From Clostridium sp. BJN0013 (lineage in GTDB: Bacteria; Bacillota; Clostridia; Clostridiales; Clostridiaceae): a stretch of 64,000 nucleotides of DNA. Each line of letters opens with the position of its first letter. The stretch's first letter is position 1. The stretch covers positions 2,046,001 to 2,110,000 of the forward strand of contig NZ_CP162495.1 in the NCBI RefSeq assembly GCF_040939125.1, given 5' to 3'. A program made the translations under genes and the position numbers. Shown one piece after another: positions 8,142 to 16,510 of this stretch. The notes under the pieces were generated by a model. That model had not been told where the DNA came from. It was given only the letters and a program-made list of their open reading frames with translations, and did no database searches.

Positions 8142-9143
8142 ATGATTCAGGGACATCAATCTTGGGTATTTGATTCTAAGCCTGCAATAATTGGATGTTC
8201 TACTGTAGGAGGACCCTTTGAGGCAAAAGGTGCCTTAGCCAAGGAATTTGACTTACTTCATGAAGATATTTGGATTGGCCAGGATAGTTTTGAGAAAGCT
8301 GAAAAAAAATTATTAGAGGAAGCTTGTGATTTAGCTGTAAAAAATTCAAAATTAAAAAATGAAAATATAAATTTTTTCATAAGCGGAGATCTTATGAATC
8401 AAATAATCACCAGCAGTTTTGCAGCAAGAACTCTAAAGATACCTTATCTAGGAGTATTTGGTGCCTGTTCAAGTTCTATGGAAGGCTTAGCTTTGGCATC
8501 TTTTATTATTGATAATAATGGAGCAGAGTATGTACTTTGTGGAACTTCAAGCCATAATGCTGCTGCTGAAAAACAATTTAGATATCCAACAGAATATGGA
8601 GGACAAAAACCTCCTACAGCACAATGGACGGTAACTGGAGCTGGTGCTGCAGTTATTGGAAAAGCTAATGATAGACCTAAAGTTACCACGGCTACCATAG
8701 GTAAAGTGGTAGATATGGGAGTTTCAGATCCCTTTAATATGGGAGCTGCTATGGCAGCAGCTGCTGTAGATACCATTGAAGCACATTTTAGAGATTTAAA
8801 AAGAAAACCGTCTGATTATGATATTATAGCTACTGGTGATTTAGGTAAAATTGGCCATGAAATAGCAGAGGATATGTTAAAAAGAGATGGGTTTGAATTT
8901 TCACAAGGAGTATTTAAAGATTGTGGTACTCTAATTTATAAAAAAGATCAACCTGTATTTTCAGGTGCTAGCGGATGTGCCTGTTCTGCTATAGTAACTT
9001 ATGGACACTTTTTAAAGGAAATGGAGCGAAAAAGATTAGGAAAGATATTAATAGTTGCCACAGGGGCACTGATGTCACCTATGTCCTATCAACAGAAGGA
9101 AAGTATACCTGGCGTTGCACATGCAGTGTCCATAGAAATATAG
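8142..9143 (+). CDS. spoVAD: Stage V sporulation protein AD (DPA-binding)
   Basis: 333 residues with a thiolase/ketosynthase-like fold: FGACSSSMEGLALAS, CGTSSHN and GASGCACSAIVTYGHF motifs match SpoVAD. The protein is soluble, binds Ca-dipicolinic acid directly and works at the outer face of the inner spore membrane with SpoVAC and SpoVAE. It has full family length and starts immediately after the spoVAC stop with AGGTGGG as ribosome binding site. Confidence 0.96.
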   Translation: MIQGHQSWVFDSKPAIIGCSTVGGPFEAKGALAKEFDLLHEDIWIGQDSFEKAEKKLLEEACDLAVKNSKLKNENINFFISGDLMNQIITSSFAARTLKIPYLGVFGACSSSMEGLALASFIIDNNGAEYVLCGTSSHNAAAEKQFRYPTEYGGQKPPTAQWTVTGAGAAVIGKANDRPKVTTATIGKVVDMGVSDPFNMGAAMAAAAVDTIEAHFRDLKRKPSDYDIIATGDLGKIGHEIAEDMLKRDGFEFSQGVFKDCGTLIYKKDQPVFSGASGCACSAIVTYGHFLKEMERKRLGKILIVATGALMSPMSYQQKESIPGVAHAVSIEI

Positions 9144-9164
9144 AAAAGAGGTGCATTTTGTTTA

Positions 9165-9518
9165 ATGGAAAAATTTTTTTTGGCATTTTTAATAGGAGGA
9201 ATAATATGTGTAATAGGACAAATAATGATGGATGTATTTAAACTTACTCCTGCACATACTACAACTACCCTTGTGGTATTAGGAGCTATACTAGGAGGTT
9301 TTGGCTTATATGAGCCTTTAATAAAATTTGCAGGTGCAGGTGCTTCTGTACCTATAAGCAGTTTCGGAAATGCTCTGGTAAAAGGAGCCCTTATGGAGGC
9401 TGAAAGATATGGATTAATAGGAGTTTTGACGGGAATTTTTGAAGTAACCAGTGCAGGTATTTCAGCAGCTATAATATTTGGGTTTATAGGGGCGTTGATT
9501 TTTAAACCCAAAGGATAG
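9165..9518 (+). CDS. spoVAE: Stage V sporulation protein AE (SpoVAEb type)
   Basis: 117 residues, ATG preceded by AGAGGTG. Three to four hydrophobic helices; the motifs [12 protein letters not shown] and [19 protein letters not shown] align with the same region of SpoVAC, as expected because SpoVAC and SpoVAEb are homologous membrane partners. It is part of the dipicolinate channel. The SpoVAA, AB, AEa and AF partners of the housekeeping operon are absent here. Confidence 0.94.
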   Translation: MEKFFLAFLIGGIICVIGQIMMDVFKLTPAHTTTTLVVLGAILGGFGLYEPLIKFAGAGASVPISSFGNALVKGALMEAERYGLIGVLTGIFEVTSAGISAAIIFGFIGALIFKPKG

Positions 9519-9544
9519 ATTATTTCAGAAGGAGGTGATAAAAT

Positions 9545-9751
9545 ATGACAGTTGGAACTCAAATGCAACAAGCTATAGCTGGAATTCAAAGTGCATGTGC
9601 TACAATGAAGACATTTGCTTTGGAGACACAAGATGAAAATGCTAAAAATGATTTTCAAAATATAGCACAAAATTTAGACGAAGCATTGCAAATACTTAAA
9701 GGAAGGCAGCAATTTATACAACAGCAGGAACCACAATATAGTAAAAATTAA
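9545..9751 (+). CDS. DUF1657 protein, last gene of the spore operon
   Basis: 68 residues with a strong AGAAGGAGGTGATAAAAT start region. It is a paralog of 6565-6771: both begin MTVG, have the same length and end in QEPQY or EEPQY plus 2-3 residues. Predicted helical and soluble, without catalytic motif. It closes the operon directly before a perfect hairpin. Role unknown. Confidence 0.85.
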   Translation: MTVGTQMQQAIAGIQSACATMKTFALETQDENAKNDFQNIAQNLDEALQILKGRQQFIQQQEPQYSKN

Positions 9752-9760
9752 AAACATAGT

Positions 9761-9802
9761 GTAAATAAAAAGTCATAATTTTTATTATGACTTTTTATTT
9801 AC
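9761..9802 (+). terminator. Terminator hairpin of the spore operon
   Basis: A perfect 18-bp inverted repeat (9761-9778 and 9785-9802) with a 6-nt T-rich loop starts 10 bases after the last stop codon. The T-rich arm serves as tail in the plus direction. Confidence 0.8.
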
Positions 9803-9969
9803 ATACTAAATATTATGTTTACTAATAAAATGTAAACTAATTTTAACAATCTTTAACAATAAAACCTACTTAACAAAAATTATCATATATTATATAATAA
9901 GTATAAATCAATATTTATTGTAGGAGGGAGCAAGGAAAAGTAAAATTTATATTTAATTTTGAAAATCTT

Positions 9970-10140
9970 ATGATTATAATTATGTTTATATTAATATTTT
10001 TAATTGTAAAAGGTGTGACTTTTAAACAAGTTTATTTATTAAAAGAAGTTTTATTTTATATCACATATATGATTATAAGTTTTTCCGTTCTTTTAATAAT
10101 AGCTCAAAGTATAAGATGGAAATGGTATGGATATTTATAG
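9970..10140 (+). CDS. Small two-helix membrane protein (start uncertain)
   Basis: 56 residues from ATG 9970: two hydrophobic helices (about 1-14 and 30-47) and an aromatic/basic end (RWKWYGYL). The frame is open further upstream to about 9918, close to a strong AGGAGGG site at 9922-9928, but no ATG, GTG or TTG lies at the right distance, so either a rare start is used or the gene is a relic. No family recognised. Confidence 0.4.
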   Translation: MIIIMFILIFLIVKGVTFKQVYLLKEVLFYITYMIISFSVLLIIAQSIRWKWYGYL

Positions 10141-10304
10141 GTATAATATTGGAATTATTTATTAATATGAATTTTTTAAGAAATAATAATCAGATTTATA
10201 TATTTATTAGTAAAAGGGTAGATTAATTTTGGAAATATGTGGTATAATATATAAAAATTCAAATAAACATTTTTATTAAAGTTTTATTAAAGGGGGATTT
10301 AGCA

Positions 10305-10526
10305 ATGGACGAAATAAAGGTGATAATAGATAGGTTTGAAGGTCCTTATGCTGTTTGTGAAAAAGAAGATAGAACTATGATGGACATAAAACGAATAAAA
10401 TTACCTAATAATGCGAAAGAAGGTTGTGTTCTTATTATTCGGGGAGATAAAGTAACCATAGATATAGATGAAACAGAAAAAAGAAAAAAACATATTGAAT
10501 CATTAACTAAGAATATGTGGAATTAA
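10305..10526 (+). CDS. DUF3006 protein
   Basis: 73 residues with AAAGGGGG ribosome binding site. The N-terminal IIDRFEGPYAVCE with acidic/basic pattern and central LP..AKEGCVL match DUF3006, small beta-rich proteins common in Clostridia and Bacilli, often next to secreted hydrolases. Function unknown. It stands alone here: a small hypothetical gene before it and an IS200 remnant right after it. Confidence 0.8.
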   Translation: MDEIKVIIDRFEGPYAVCEKEDRTMMDIKRIKLPNNAKEGCVLIIRGDKVTIDIDETEKRKKHIESLTKNMWN

Positions 10527-10534
10527 TTAATCAT

Positions 10535-11113
10535 CACCACCCGTAAAACGGGTGGTTTGCTCTAGCCCTATAAGGGCACATTACCAGCATTATGCCTCAA
10601 GGCATCTTAAAGATCTCGCCAGCCGCAATATTGCTTTTTTATTTTTTCCAACTATGTCTACATAGAATCCTCTGCACCAAAAGTGCCTATTTCCATATTT
10701 ATATTTTAAATTTGAAAATCTCTCAAATATCATTAGACTACTTTTTCCCTTCAAGAATCCCATAAAACTTGAAACACTTGTCTTTGGTGGTATCGATAAA
10801 AGCATATGTATATGATCTTCACATGCATTCGCCTCTATTATTTCTACACCTTTCCATTCACAAAGTTTCCTTAATATTTTTCCTATCTCTTTTCTTTTTT
10901 CTCCATATATTTCTTTTCTTCTATATTTGGGTGAAAATACTACATGATATTTACATCTCCATTTAGTATGTGATAAACTATTACTGTCCATTTAGGGCAA
11001 ACCTCCTTTGATTATAGATTTGGTTGACGAGACCTCTTCTATTTTATCAAAGTGAGGTTTTTTGTTCACCGCTTAAGCTATTCTGAACACACCTGCATAG
11101 CAGGTGGTTTTCA
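10535..11113 (-). mobile_element. Degenerate IS200/IS605-type element, copy 2
   Basis: Terminal hairpins (CACCCG/CGGGTG at 10538-10556; CACCTG/CAGGTG at about 11092-11108) flank a tnpA gene on the minus strand. No tnpB is present, as in IS200. The tnpA reading frame is damaged at its 3' end, so the copy is probably immobile unless served in trans. Confidence 0.7.
10590..10991 (-). pseudogene. tnpA: IS200/IS605 TnpA transposase, C-terminus lost
   Basis: 133 residues starting MDSNSLSHTK. The HUH motif HIH is at residues 60-62 and the body (GKSSLMIFE, YGNRHFWCRGFYVD) is well kept. After GKNKKA the protein departs from the family (ILRLARSLRCLEA), and the Tyr-bearing helix (EYIKNQ in copy 1) is missing, so the nucleophile is absent. 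A 3' deletion joining the gene to the right-end region explains this. Confidence 0.8.
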
Positions 11114-11129
11114 TATAGACAAAAAGTAT

Positions 11130-11161
11130 AAAGCTGGAAGTGTTAAAACACTTCCAGCTTT
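11130..11161 (-). terminator. Terminator of the YitT-like gene
   Basis: A 15-bp perfect stem (11130-11144 and 11147-11161) overlaps the stop codon region of the minus-strand gene; a T-rich stretch follows on that strand. Confidence 0.8.
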
Positions 11162-12017
11162 AGTGAATTGATTTTTTCTTATAGCCTTTTCCAGAAACTT
11201 CTACATGTCCTATAGTTATAAGTGCATTTTTATCAAAATCTCTAACTATAGATTTTAATTTGGATATTTCTAATCGGGATACTATTACATATAATACATT
11301 AGTAGGCGTATTAGTATATCCGCCTTTTCCATCTAAAAGAGTAACACCTCTGCCAAGCCTTGCAAGAAGAGCATCTGTTATATCTTGTGATTTATCAGTA
11401 ATTATTAATACAGCTTTTGATTCATCTAATCCTTCTACAGTTATATCAATTAATTTAAAGGCTATAAAGTAAGTTACCATGGAATACATAGCTCTGTCCC
11501 AGCCAAACATTATTCCTGCACTACTTAATATAAATATATTAATAATCATTACCACTTCACCTATAGAGAATCCAGTACGCTTGTCCAAAATTATAGCTAT
11601 AATTTCTGTGCCATCAGAACAACCACCATTTCGCATAATTAATCCAATACCAATTCCAAGTAGTATTCCTCCAAAAACTGAGGCTAAAAGAGTATCATTT
11701 GTTATACTTTTAACTGGTTCTAAAAAAGAAACAATGATTGATAAAGCAGATACAGAAAATAAAGTAGATACTGTAAAAGTTTTTCCTATGTGCTTATATC
11801 CAATTATGAGAAAAGGTATATTTAAAATAAAAATAAATAACCCTAGGGGCAAACCTGTGAGATAACTAGACATAATAGATATACCGGTAACGCCTCCATC
11901 TATTACACTATTAGGAATTAAAAATATTTCCAGAGCCACAGCTGCTAGGGTGGCTCCAATAAGCATGAACAAGAATTTAACAAATACTTTGAATATTTTG
12001 CGACCTTTTTTTCCCAT
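11160..12017 (-). CDS. YitT family membrane protein (DUF161 + DUF2179)
   Basis: 285 residues from ATG 12017, with AAAGGATG as ribosome binding site. Five to six transmembrane helices in the N-terminal ~190 residues (motifs IPNSVIDGGVTGIS, GGILLGIGIGLIMRNGG, GGCSDGTEIIA) are followed by a C-terminal DUF2179 domain of ~85 residues (LDGKGGYT, VLYVIVSRLEISKLK). This is the standard YitT architecture, a widespread Firmicute inner-membrane family of unknown substrate. Monocistronic. Confidence 0.9.
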   Translation of the reverse strand: MGKKGRKIFKVFVKFLFMLIGATLAAVALEIFLIPNSVIDGGVTGISIMSSYLTGLPLGLFIFILNIPFLIIGYKHIGKTFTVSTLFSVSALSIIVSFLEPVKSITNDTLLASVFGGILLGIGIGLIMRNGGCSDGTEIIAIILDKRTGFSIGEVVMIINIFILSSAGIMFGWDRAMYSMVTYFIAFKLIDITVEGLDESKAVLIITDKSQDITDALLARLGRGVTLLDGKGGYTNTPTNVLYVIVSRLEISKLKSIVRDFDKNALITIGHVEVSGKGYKKKSIH

Positions 12018-12138
12018 CAAACCACATCCTTTAGGGTGTATATTAGAGTATCTACTTATTTAATTATATTTTATAAGTCTATATTTTGTCAAATATATTA
12101 TGTAAAGTGGAATAAAATTATTTCAGCACAGAAATTTT

Positions 12139-13098
12139 CTATGCTGAAATAATTTTATTCCACTTTTCGCATCTTCCTCCGAAGAAACCTACTGTTTTTT
12201 CCTTATTCAATATTTTCACTACTTCACATCTATTAGAACATCCTGTACATTCAAAACTTTTAGATACAAAATTTATGTTTGCAAGATCAAATCCTCTAAA
12301 ATTAGTAAGAGAATTATTTTTTTCTAAAGCTTCTTTTGCTAAAATAGCAGCTCCTATAGCACCCATTACTTTAAAATTTTTAGGAATTATTATTTCTTTT
12401 CCTAATATTTCTTCGAAGGAAGCTTTCATTCCTACGTTTGCAGCAACTCCACCTTGAAAAAATATTTCGGATTTTATATCTTTTCCTTTTGCCACATTAT
12501 TTAAATAATTTCTAACTAGAGCATTACAAAGTCCTTTTATTATATCTAGATTACTATATCCCATTTGCTGTTTGTGTATCATATCAGATTCTGCGAATAC
12601 AGCACACCTTCCAGCTATTCTGGCAGGATAGCTGGACTTTAAAGCATAATTTCCAAATTCTTCAATAGGAATTTCTAACCTTTCTGCCTGCCTATCAAGA
12701 AAAGAACCAGTTCCAGCTGCACATACGGTATTCATCGCAAAGTCTGAAACAATACCATTTTCTAAAATTATTATTTTAGAATCCTGACCTCCTATTTCTA
12801 TTATAGTTTTTACAGAGTTGTTTAAATTTAAGGCTGCTATAGCATGAGAAGTTATTTCGTTTTTTGTTACGTCAGCTCCTATAATAGAGGATGCAATTTG
12901 TCGACCACTGCCTGTAGTACCTACAGCCTTTATATCCTTATTCTTATATTTATTTTTTAGTAATCTAAAGCCTTCTTGAATTGCATTTATAGGTCTTCCT
13001 TTTGTTCTAAGATATAGAGAATCTAGTACATTTATATTTTCATCTACTATTACTATATCTGTACTTACAGAACCTACATCAACTCCCATATAATACAT
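12139..13098 (-). CDS. 2-hydroxyacyl-CoA dehydratase activase-like ATPase
   Basis: 319 residues from ATG 13098, with AAAGGAG 8 bases upstream. ASKHA-fold ATPase of the BcrA/BadF/HgdC family: VDVGSVSTDIV (phosphate 1), GTTGSGR, IEIGGQDSKII, NTVCAAGTGSF and GRCAVFAESD. The Cys residues in the last two motifs ligate the [4Fe-4S] cluster shared by the homodimer. An extra C-terminal segment has CTGCSNRC and GGRCEKW, suggesting a second metal site. Activases inject an electron at ATP cost into dehydratases or reductases. The start overlaps the end of the upstream DUF2229 gene by 20 bp, so the three genes form one unit. Confidence 0.85.
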   Translation of the reverse strand: MYYMGVDVGSVSTDIVIVDENINVLDSLYLRTKGRPINAIQEGFRLLKNKYKNKDIKAVGTTGSGRQIASSIIGADVTKNEITSHAIAALNLNNSVKTIIEIGGQDSKIIILENGIVSDFAMNTVCAAGTGSFLDRQAERLEIPIEEFGNYALKSSYPARIAGRCAVFAESDMIHKQQMGYSNLDIIKGLCNALVRNYLNNVAKGKDIKSEIFFQGGVAANVGMKASFEEILGKEIIIPKNFKVMGAIGAAILAKEALEKNNSLTNFRGFDLANINFVSKSFECTGCSNRCEVVKILNKEKTVGFFGGRCEKWNKIISA

Positions 13099-14176
13099 TG
13101 TTTTTTCTCCTTTCAAGTAAATCTAAAAAAGCTTCTATTCTGGTAATATATCCAGCTTCTCCAGTCATTTCATCGACTATTAAAGTTAGTATAGGAAAGT
13201 TTTTATCTTTTGATATAGTGGGAAGTATAGATTTTGATACAATTTCAGGCATACATCCCATAGGAAAAATCTGAATTGCACCGTCAAAGCCTTTTTCATT
13301 TGCTAAAACAGCTTCTCCTATACATTCTCTAGCATGGCCGCCTATATAAAAGGGTAGATATTCCTTAGAGGCTCTCCTTATATTCAGTGAATTTAAATTT
13401 AATGCAGAGAGAGCTGTATTTTTAACCCACCAACTTGGAGTTATGCATCTTACCGTTGATACTCCATAGTCCATGAGTTTATCTTCTATAAACAGATTTG
13501 AAAAGGGTTCTACAATAGTATATATTTCACCGATTATAGAAATTTTTAAAGGAATTTTATTTTTACATATGGTGATTTTATCCAGTTTCTCCATATGTTC
13601 TTTTAATATATACAACATTTCTTTTGGGGAAGTGCTTCTAAAAGCTTTTTCTTTACACTGTTTTAGTATATTCTTACATTCTCCTTTGTTTAATTCATAA
13701 CCAGCTAATAGTTTTGCTTTGCTTTCAATGCTGTCTATCAAATTTATTATCTTAATTGCCAAACTTGCTATTTTAAGTTTTTCTGCCGTACTTTTTTTGC
13801 TGTTTGAGATAATTGAAGTTATTCTGCGTATAAGTTCTTTTATACCTATGTCTTTGGGACAATCTATAACTATGAAATTTAAATTGTATCCTAGTTTCTT
13901 TAGTAAATTTATTTGAAGTTCGCAGTATTCTCCAAATCTGCAAGGGCCACAGCTGCCTACTATTAAAATTGTATCTGCCCCTTTTTCTATACTTTGAATA
14001 TAGTTACCAATCATTATTTTAAAAGGAAGACATATCTCTTCAGGGGAATATAATGAGCCTATTTCCAAAGCCTTTTTATTGCTTAAGGGTGGTATTATAT
14101 AGTCAATTCCTAATCCATCAAATAAAGCTTTTGCTGCAAAATATGTATTCCCCAAATGCGGAAAAGTTATCTTCAT
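13079..14176 (-). CDS. DUF2229-type activase partner protein
   Basis: 365 residues, ribosome binding site AAAGGAG. The sequence has HLGNTYFAAKALFDGLG, SPEEICLPFKIMIGNYI, GSCGPCRFGEYCE and a late GHARECIGEAVL segment, typical of the DUF2229 family that in other Clostridia is fused to BcrA/D-type activase domains in one protein of more than 1,300 residues. The Cys-rich GSCGPCRFGEYC probably binds an iron-sulfur cluster. Target enzyme unknown. The start overlaps the stop of the next upstream gene by 4 bp (ATGA). Confidence 0.75.
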   Translation of the reverse strand: MKITFPHLGNTYFAAKALFDGLGIDYIIPPLSNKKALEIGSLYSPEEICLPFKIMIGNYIQSIEKGADTILIVGSCGPCRFGEYCELQINLLKKLGYNLNFIVIDCPKDIGIKELIRRITSIISNSKKSTAEKLKIASLAIKIINLIDSIESKAKLLAGYELNKGECKNILKQCKEKAFRSTSPKEMLYILKEHMEKLDKITICKNKIPLKISIIGEIYTIVEPFSNLFIEDKLMDYGVSTVRCITPSWWVKNTALSALNLNSLNIRRASKEYLPFYIGGHARECIGEAVLANEKGFDGAIQIFPMGCMPEIVSKSILPTISKDKNFPILTLIVDEMTGEAGYITRIEAFLDLLERRKNNVLYGS

Positions 14177-15072
14177 AAATTTTCACATCTCCTTTCAAGC
14201 ATATCTGAGAAAGCTTCAATTCTAGTATCAAAACCAGCTTCTCCAGTTTGCTCATCTATTTTTAAAACTAAGAAGGGGAAATTTTTTAATCTATCCTTGA
14301 TAAGTTCTATTACTACAGAATCTATGCCGCAAGCAAAGGAAGATACATATATTATTCCATCTACTTTTTTAGTTTCTGCAAGATAAGTGGAAAAACCATA
14401 GGAATTTCTAGCAAAGGTCCAAAAAGGTTTTTTGAACAAGTGTTTTATTTCATCATTTATTTGAGTTTTATCTATATCTTCCTCAGTAAGTATACCTATG
14501 TTTAATTTATTTAATTTTTTGATTATATTCATATTGGTAAAACTATCGTATAAGTTATAAGGATGACCAACTAAGGCTATATTTCTAGAAAAACTCATAT
14601 TATTTGACGGCAAATTATAGGATTCTTGTACTTTTAAGGCCTTTTTATATGCTCTATTTATTTCTAAAAGATTTTTACTAAATTTTAAGCCTGCATTTAA
14701 AATCCAGTTTCTAAGTTTATTTTTAGAAAAGGCATATAAAGGATAAGTTAATGCCTCTGGCATATTAGGTATGTTGTCTAATACCATTTCCGGAAGCCCA
14801 CAAAATTTAGGACAGATAAATTCATCTTTATTTAGTTGCATTATTCTAGGAATAAGAATTATATCACATTTGTCTTTTATAGCAGCTACGTGACCGTGAA
14901 ATACTTTTATTGGAAGGCAAGCTTCATCTACGCAATACTTTACGCCCATATCTAGTATATATCTGTTAGTATCAGGAGAAGTTATTATTTCTGCTCCTAA
15001 TTCTTGAAAAAAAGTTTCTGCAAAAATATGATATTTGCAGTACAATAATCCTTTTGGAAGTCCTATTTTCAT
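14173..15072 (-). CDS. DUF2229-domain protein, first gene of the cluster
   Basis: 299 residues, MKIGLPKGLLYCKYHIFAET at the start, with CVDEACLPIKVFHGHV and FACGIDSVVIELI motifs and an end (DEQTGEAGFDTRIEAFSDML) that mirrors the end of the following gene (DEMTGEAGYITRIEAFLDLL). The two proteins therefore look like the split halves of a DUF2229 pair. The Shine-Dalgarno GGAGG is 30 bases from the ATG, with a small hairpin between. Function unknown; probably acts with the activase encoded downstream. Confidence 0.75.
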   Translation of the reverse strand: MKIGLPKGLLYCKYHIFAETFFQELGAEIITSPDTNRYILDMGVKYCVDEACLPIKVFHGHVAAIKDKCDIILIPRIMQLNKDEFICPKFCGLPEMVLDNIPNMPEALTYPLYAFSKNKLRNWILNAGLKFSKNLLEINRAYKKALKVQESYNLPSNNMSFSRNIALVGHPYNLYDSFTNMNIIKKLNKLNIGILTEEDIDKTQINDEIKHLFKKPFWTFARNSYGFSTYLAETKKVDGIIYVSSFACGIDSVVIELIKDRLKNFPFLVLKIDEQTGEAGFDTRIEAFSDMLERRCENL

Positions 15073-15107
15073 ACATTTATTAAGCTGTTTAGTACAGCAA
15101 TACCTCC
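15070..15107 (-). promoter_or_regulatory. Shine-Dalgarno separated from ATG by a hairpin
   Basis: On the minus strand GGAGG (15103-15107) is followed by a 5-bp stem GCTGT/ACAGC (15084-15098) and then the ATG (15070-15072). The hairpin would bring the distant site closer to the start; no start codon at normal distance gives an open frame. Confidence 0.4.
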
Positions 15108-15292
15108 AATCTTTTTTAGTATTTAATATATCATTTCTATATTTTACCTTAAATATAGAAAATTATTCAGTTAAATAAAATAAATAGAGAATAGTTTATA
15201 TAATAAATATTATGTTAAATAACAAAAAAATAAACCAAAAACAAAAACAATAGAAGGAATTTTTCTCTCCTTTGTAGAATATATAAATATAT

Positions 15293-15326
15293 ATAAGATC
15301 GTTAAATGATTATTTAACGATCTTAT
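15293..15326. repeat. Perfect 15-bp inverted repeat before the recombinase gene
   Basis: Arms 15293-15307 and 15312-15326 with a 4-nt spacer end only 4 bases before the AAGAAAGGGG ribosome binding site of the tyrosine recombinase. It may be an operator, an attenuator, or a recombinase binding site. No T tract follows, so a plain terminator is less likely. Confidence 0.7.
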
Positions 15327-15349
15327 ATAAGAAAGGGGAATTTTATATT

Positions 15350-16357
15350 ATGAAATACAACTTAAACCATATATACAATCCAGAACTCCCTGGATATTTA
15401 AATGATTTTTTAAATTATCTTGGTACCATCAAAGGCAAATCAAAAAATACTTTGGAAGGCTATAAAGTTGACTTAACTATGTTTTTTAGGTTTCTAAAAC
15501 TATATAAGGGACTAGAAAAAGAAGGTTCTCAATTTGAAAATATAAAAATAAACGATATTGATATTGATGTTATAAGGCAAATAACCTTAAGTGACTTATT
15601 TGCATTTATATCTTTCATAGAAAACTATAGACATAATAAGAGCTATGCTAGGGCCAGAAAAGTGGCTTCTTTAAAATCTTTCTTCAAATACCTGTATAGC
15701 AAGGCTAAATTGATAAATGAAAACCCTGCTCTAGAACTAGAATCTCCTCAAATAAATAAAAGAAATCCTATTTATTTGAGTTTAAAAGAAAGTAAGCTTT
15801 TACTTGAGTCTATTGATGGGAAATTCAAGGAAAGAGACTATTGTATTATAACTTTTTTCTTGAATTGTGGGATGAGACTTTCAGAGCTTTGTAGTATAAA
15901 CATATCCAAAATCAAAGAGGATACCCTCACTGTAATAGGAAAAGGAAACAAGGAAAGAACTATATATCTAAATAAATCCTGTTTAAAAGCACTTAAGGAT
16001 TATTTAGTTTCAAGAGATAAATATTTAAATAAAATAAGAGATAAGGATGCCCTTTTTATAAGTAAAAACTATACTAGAATAAATAAAAGATCTGTTGAAA
16101 TTATGTTGAAAAAATATTTAAAAAAAGCTGACCTGGACAGCGAAAAATATACACCTCATAAATTAAGGCACACTGCAGCCACTCTTATGTATAAGTATGG
16201 TAATGTAGATATAAGAAGCCTTCAAAAAATACTTGGACATGAAAGTGTGTCTACTACTCAAATATACACTCATGTAGATGATGAAAAACTTAGAGAAGCA
16301 ATAAAATCAAATCCTTTAAATGAAATAAATGAAGAACAGAAAGAGGTAGATTCTTAA
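15350..16357 (+). CDS. XerC/XerD-type tyrosine recombinase
   Basis: 335 residues. The N-terminal SAM-like core-binding domain (residues ~10-130) precedes the catalytic domain with the R-H-R-Y set: CGMRLSEL, HKLRHTAATLM, LGHESVSTTQIYTHV. It is longer than XerC/D (~300) because of inserts in the N-terminal domain. It could be the chromosome dimer resolvase or a Xer paralog; no dif-like site is visible beside it. Monocistronic, with a terminator at the end. Confidence 0.88.
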   Translation: MKYNLNHIYNPELPGYLNDFLNYLGTIKGKSKNTLEGYKVDLTMFFRFLKLYKGLEKEGSQFENIKINDIDIDVIRQITLSDLFAFISFIENYRHNKSYARARKVASLKSFFKYLYSKAKLINENPALELESPQINKRNPIYLSLKESKLLLESIDGKFKERDYCIITFFLNCGMRLSELCSINISKIKEDTLTVIGKGNKERTIYLNKSCLKALKDYLVSRDKYLNKIRDKDALFISKNYTRINKRSVEIMLKKYLKKADLDSEKYTPHKLRHTAATLMYKYGNVDIRSLQKILGHESVSTTQIYTHVDDEKLREAIKSNPLNEINEEQKEVDS

Positions 16358-16477
16358 TTATTATTGTTTGTTATTTGTTTTTTGTGTTTACTTTTTGATA
16401 AATTCACATAATATTTATTATTTAAACATTAAATTTTTAGGCTGTCTCCAGAACTACTAAAATTTCAGATAACTCAA

Positions 16478-16510
16478 GGCAAATTACTACTTTTTAATTT
16501 GCCCTATTTT
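16478..16510 (+). terminator. Terminator of the recombinase gene
   Basis: GGCAAATTA (16478-16486) pairs with TAATTTGCC (16495-16503) and is followed by CTATTTTTT. It overlaps the 3' end of the convergent Cys-rich gene. Confidence 0.7.

Noticed and set aside
8444-8776. 110-codon minus-strand frame inside spoVAD
   Set aside because: Lies wholly antisense to a highly conserved gene and has no own start signals.
9089-9670. 193-codon minus-strand frame across spoVAD end, spoVAE and the second DUF1657 gene
   Set aside because: Antisense to three clearly assigned genes in correct frame; composition is typical of a shadow frame.
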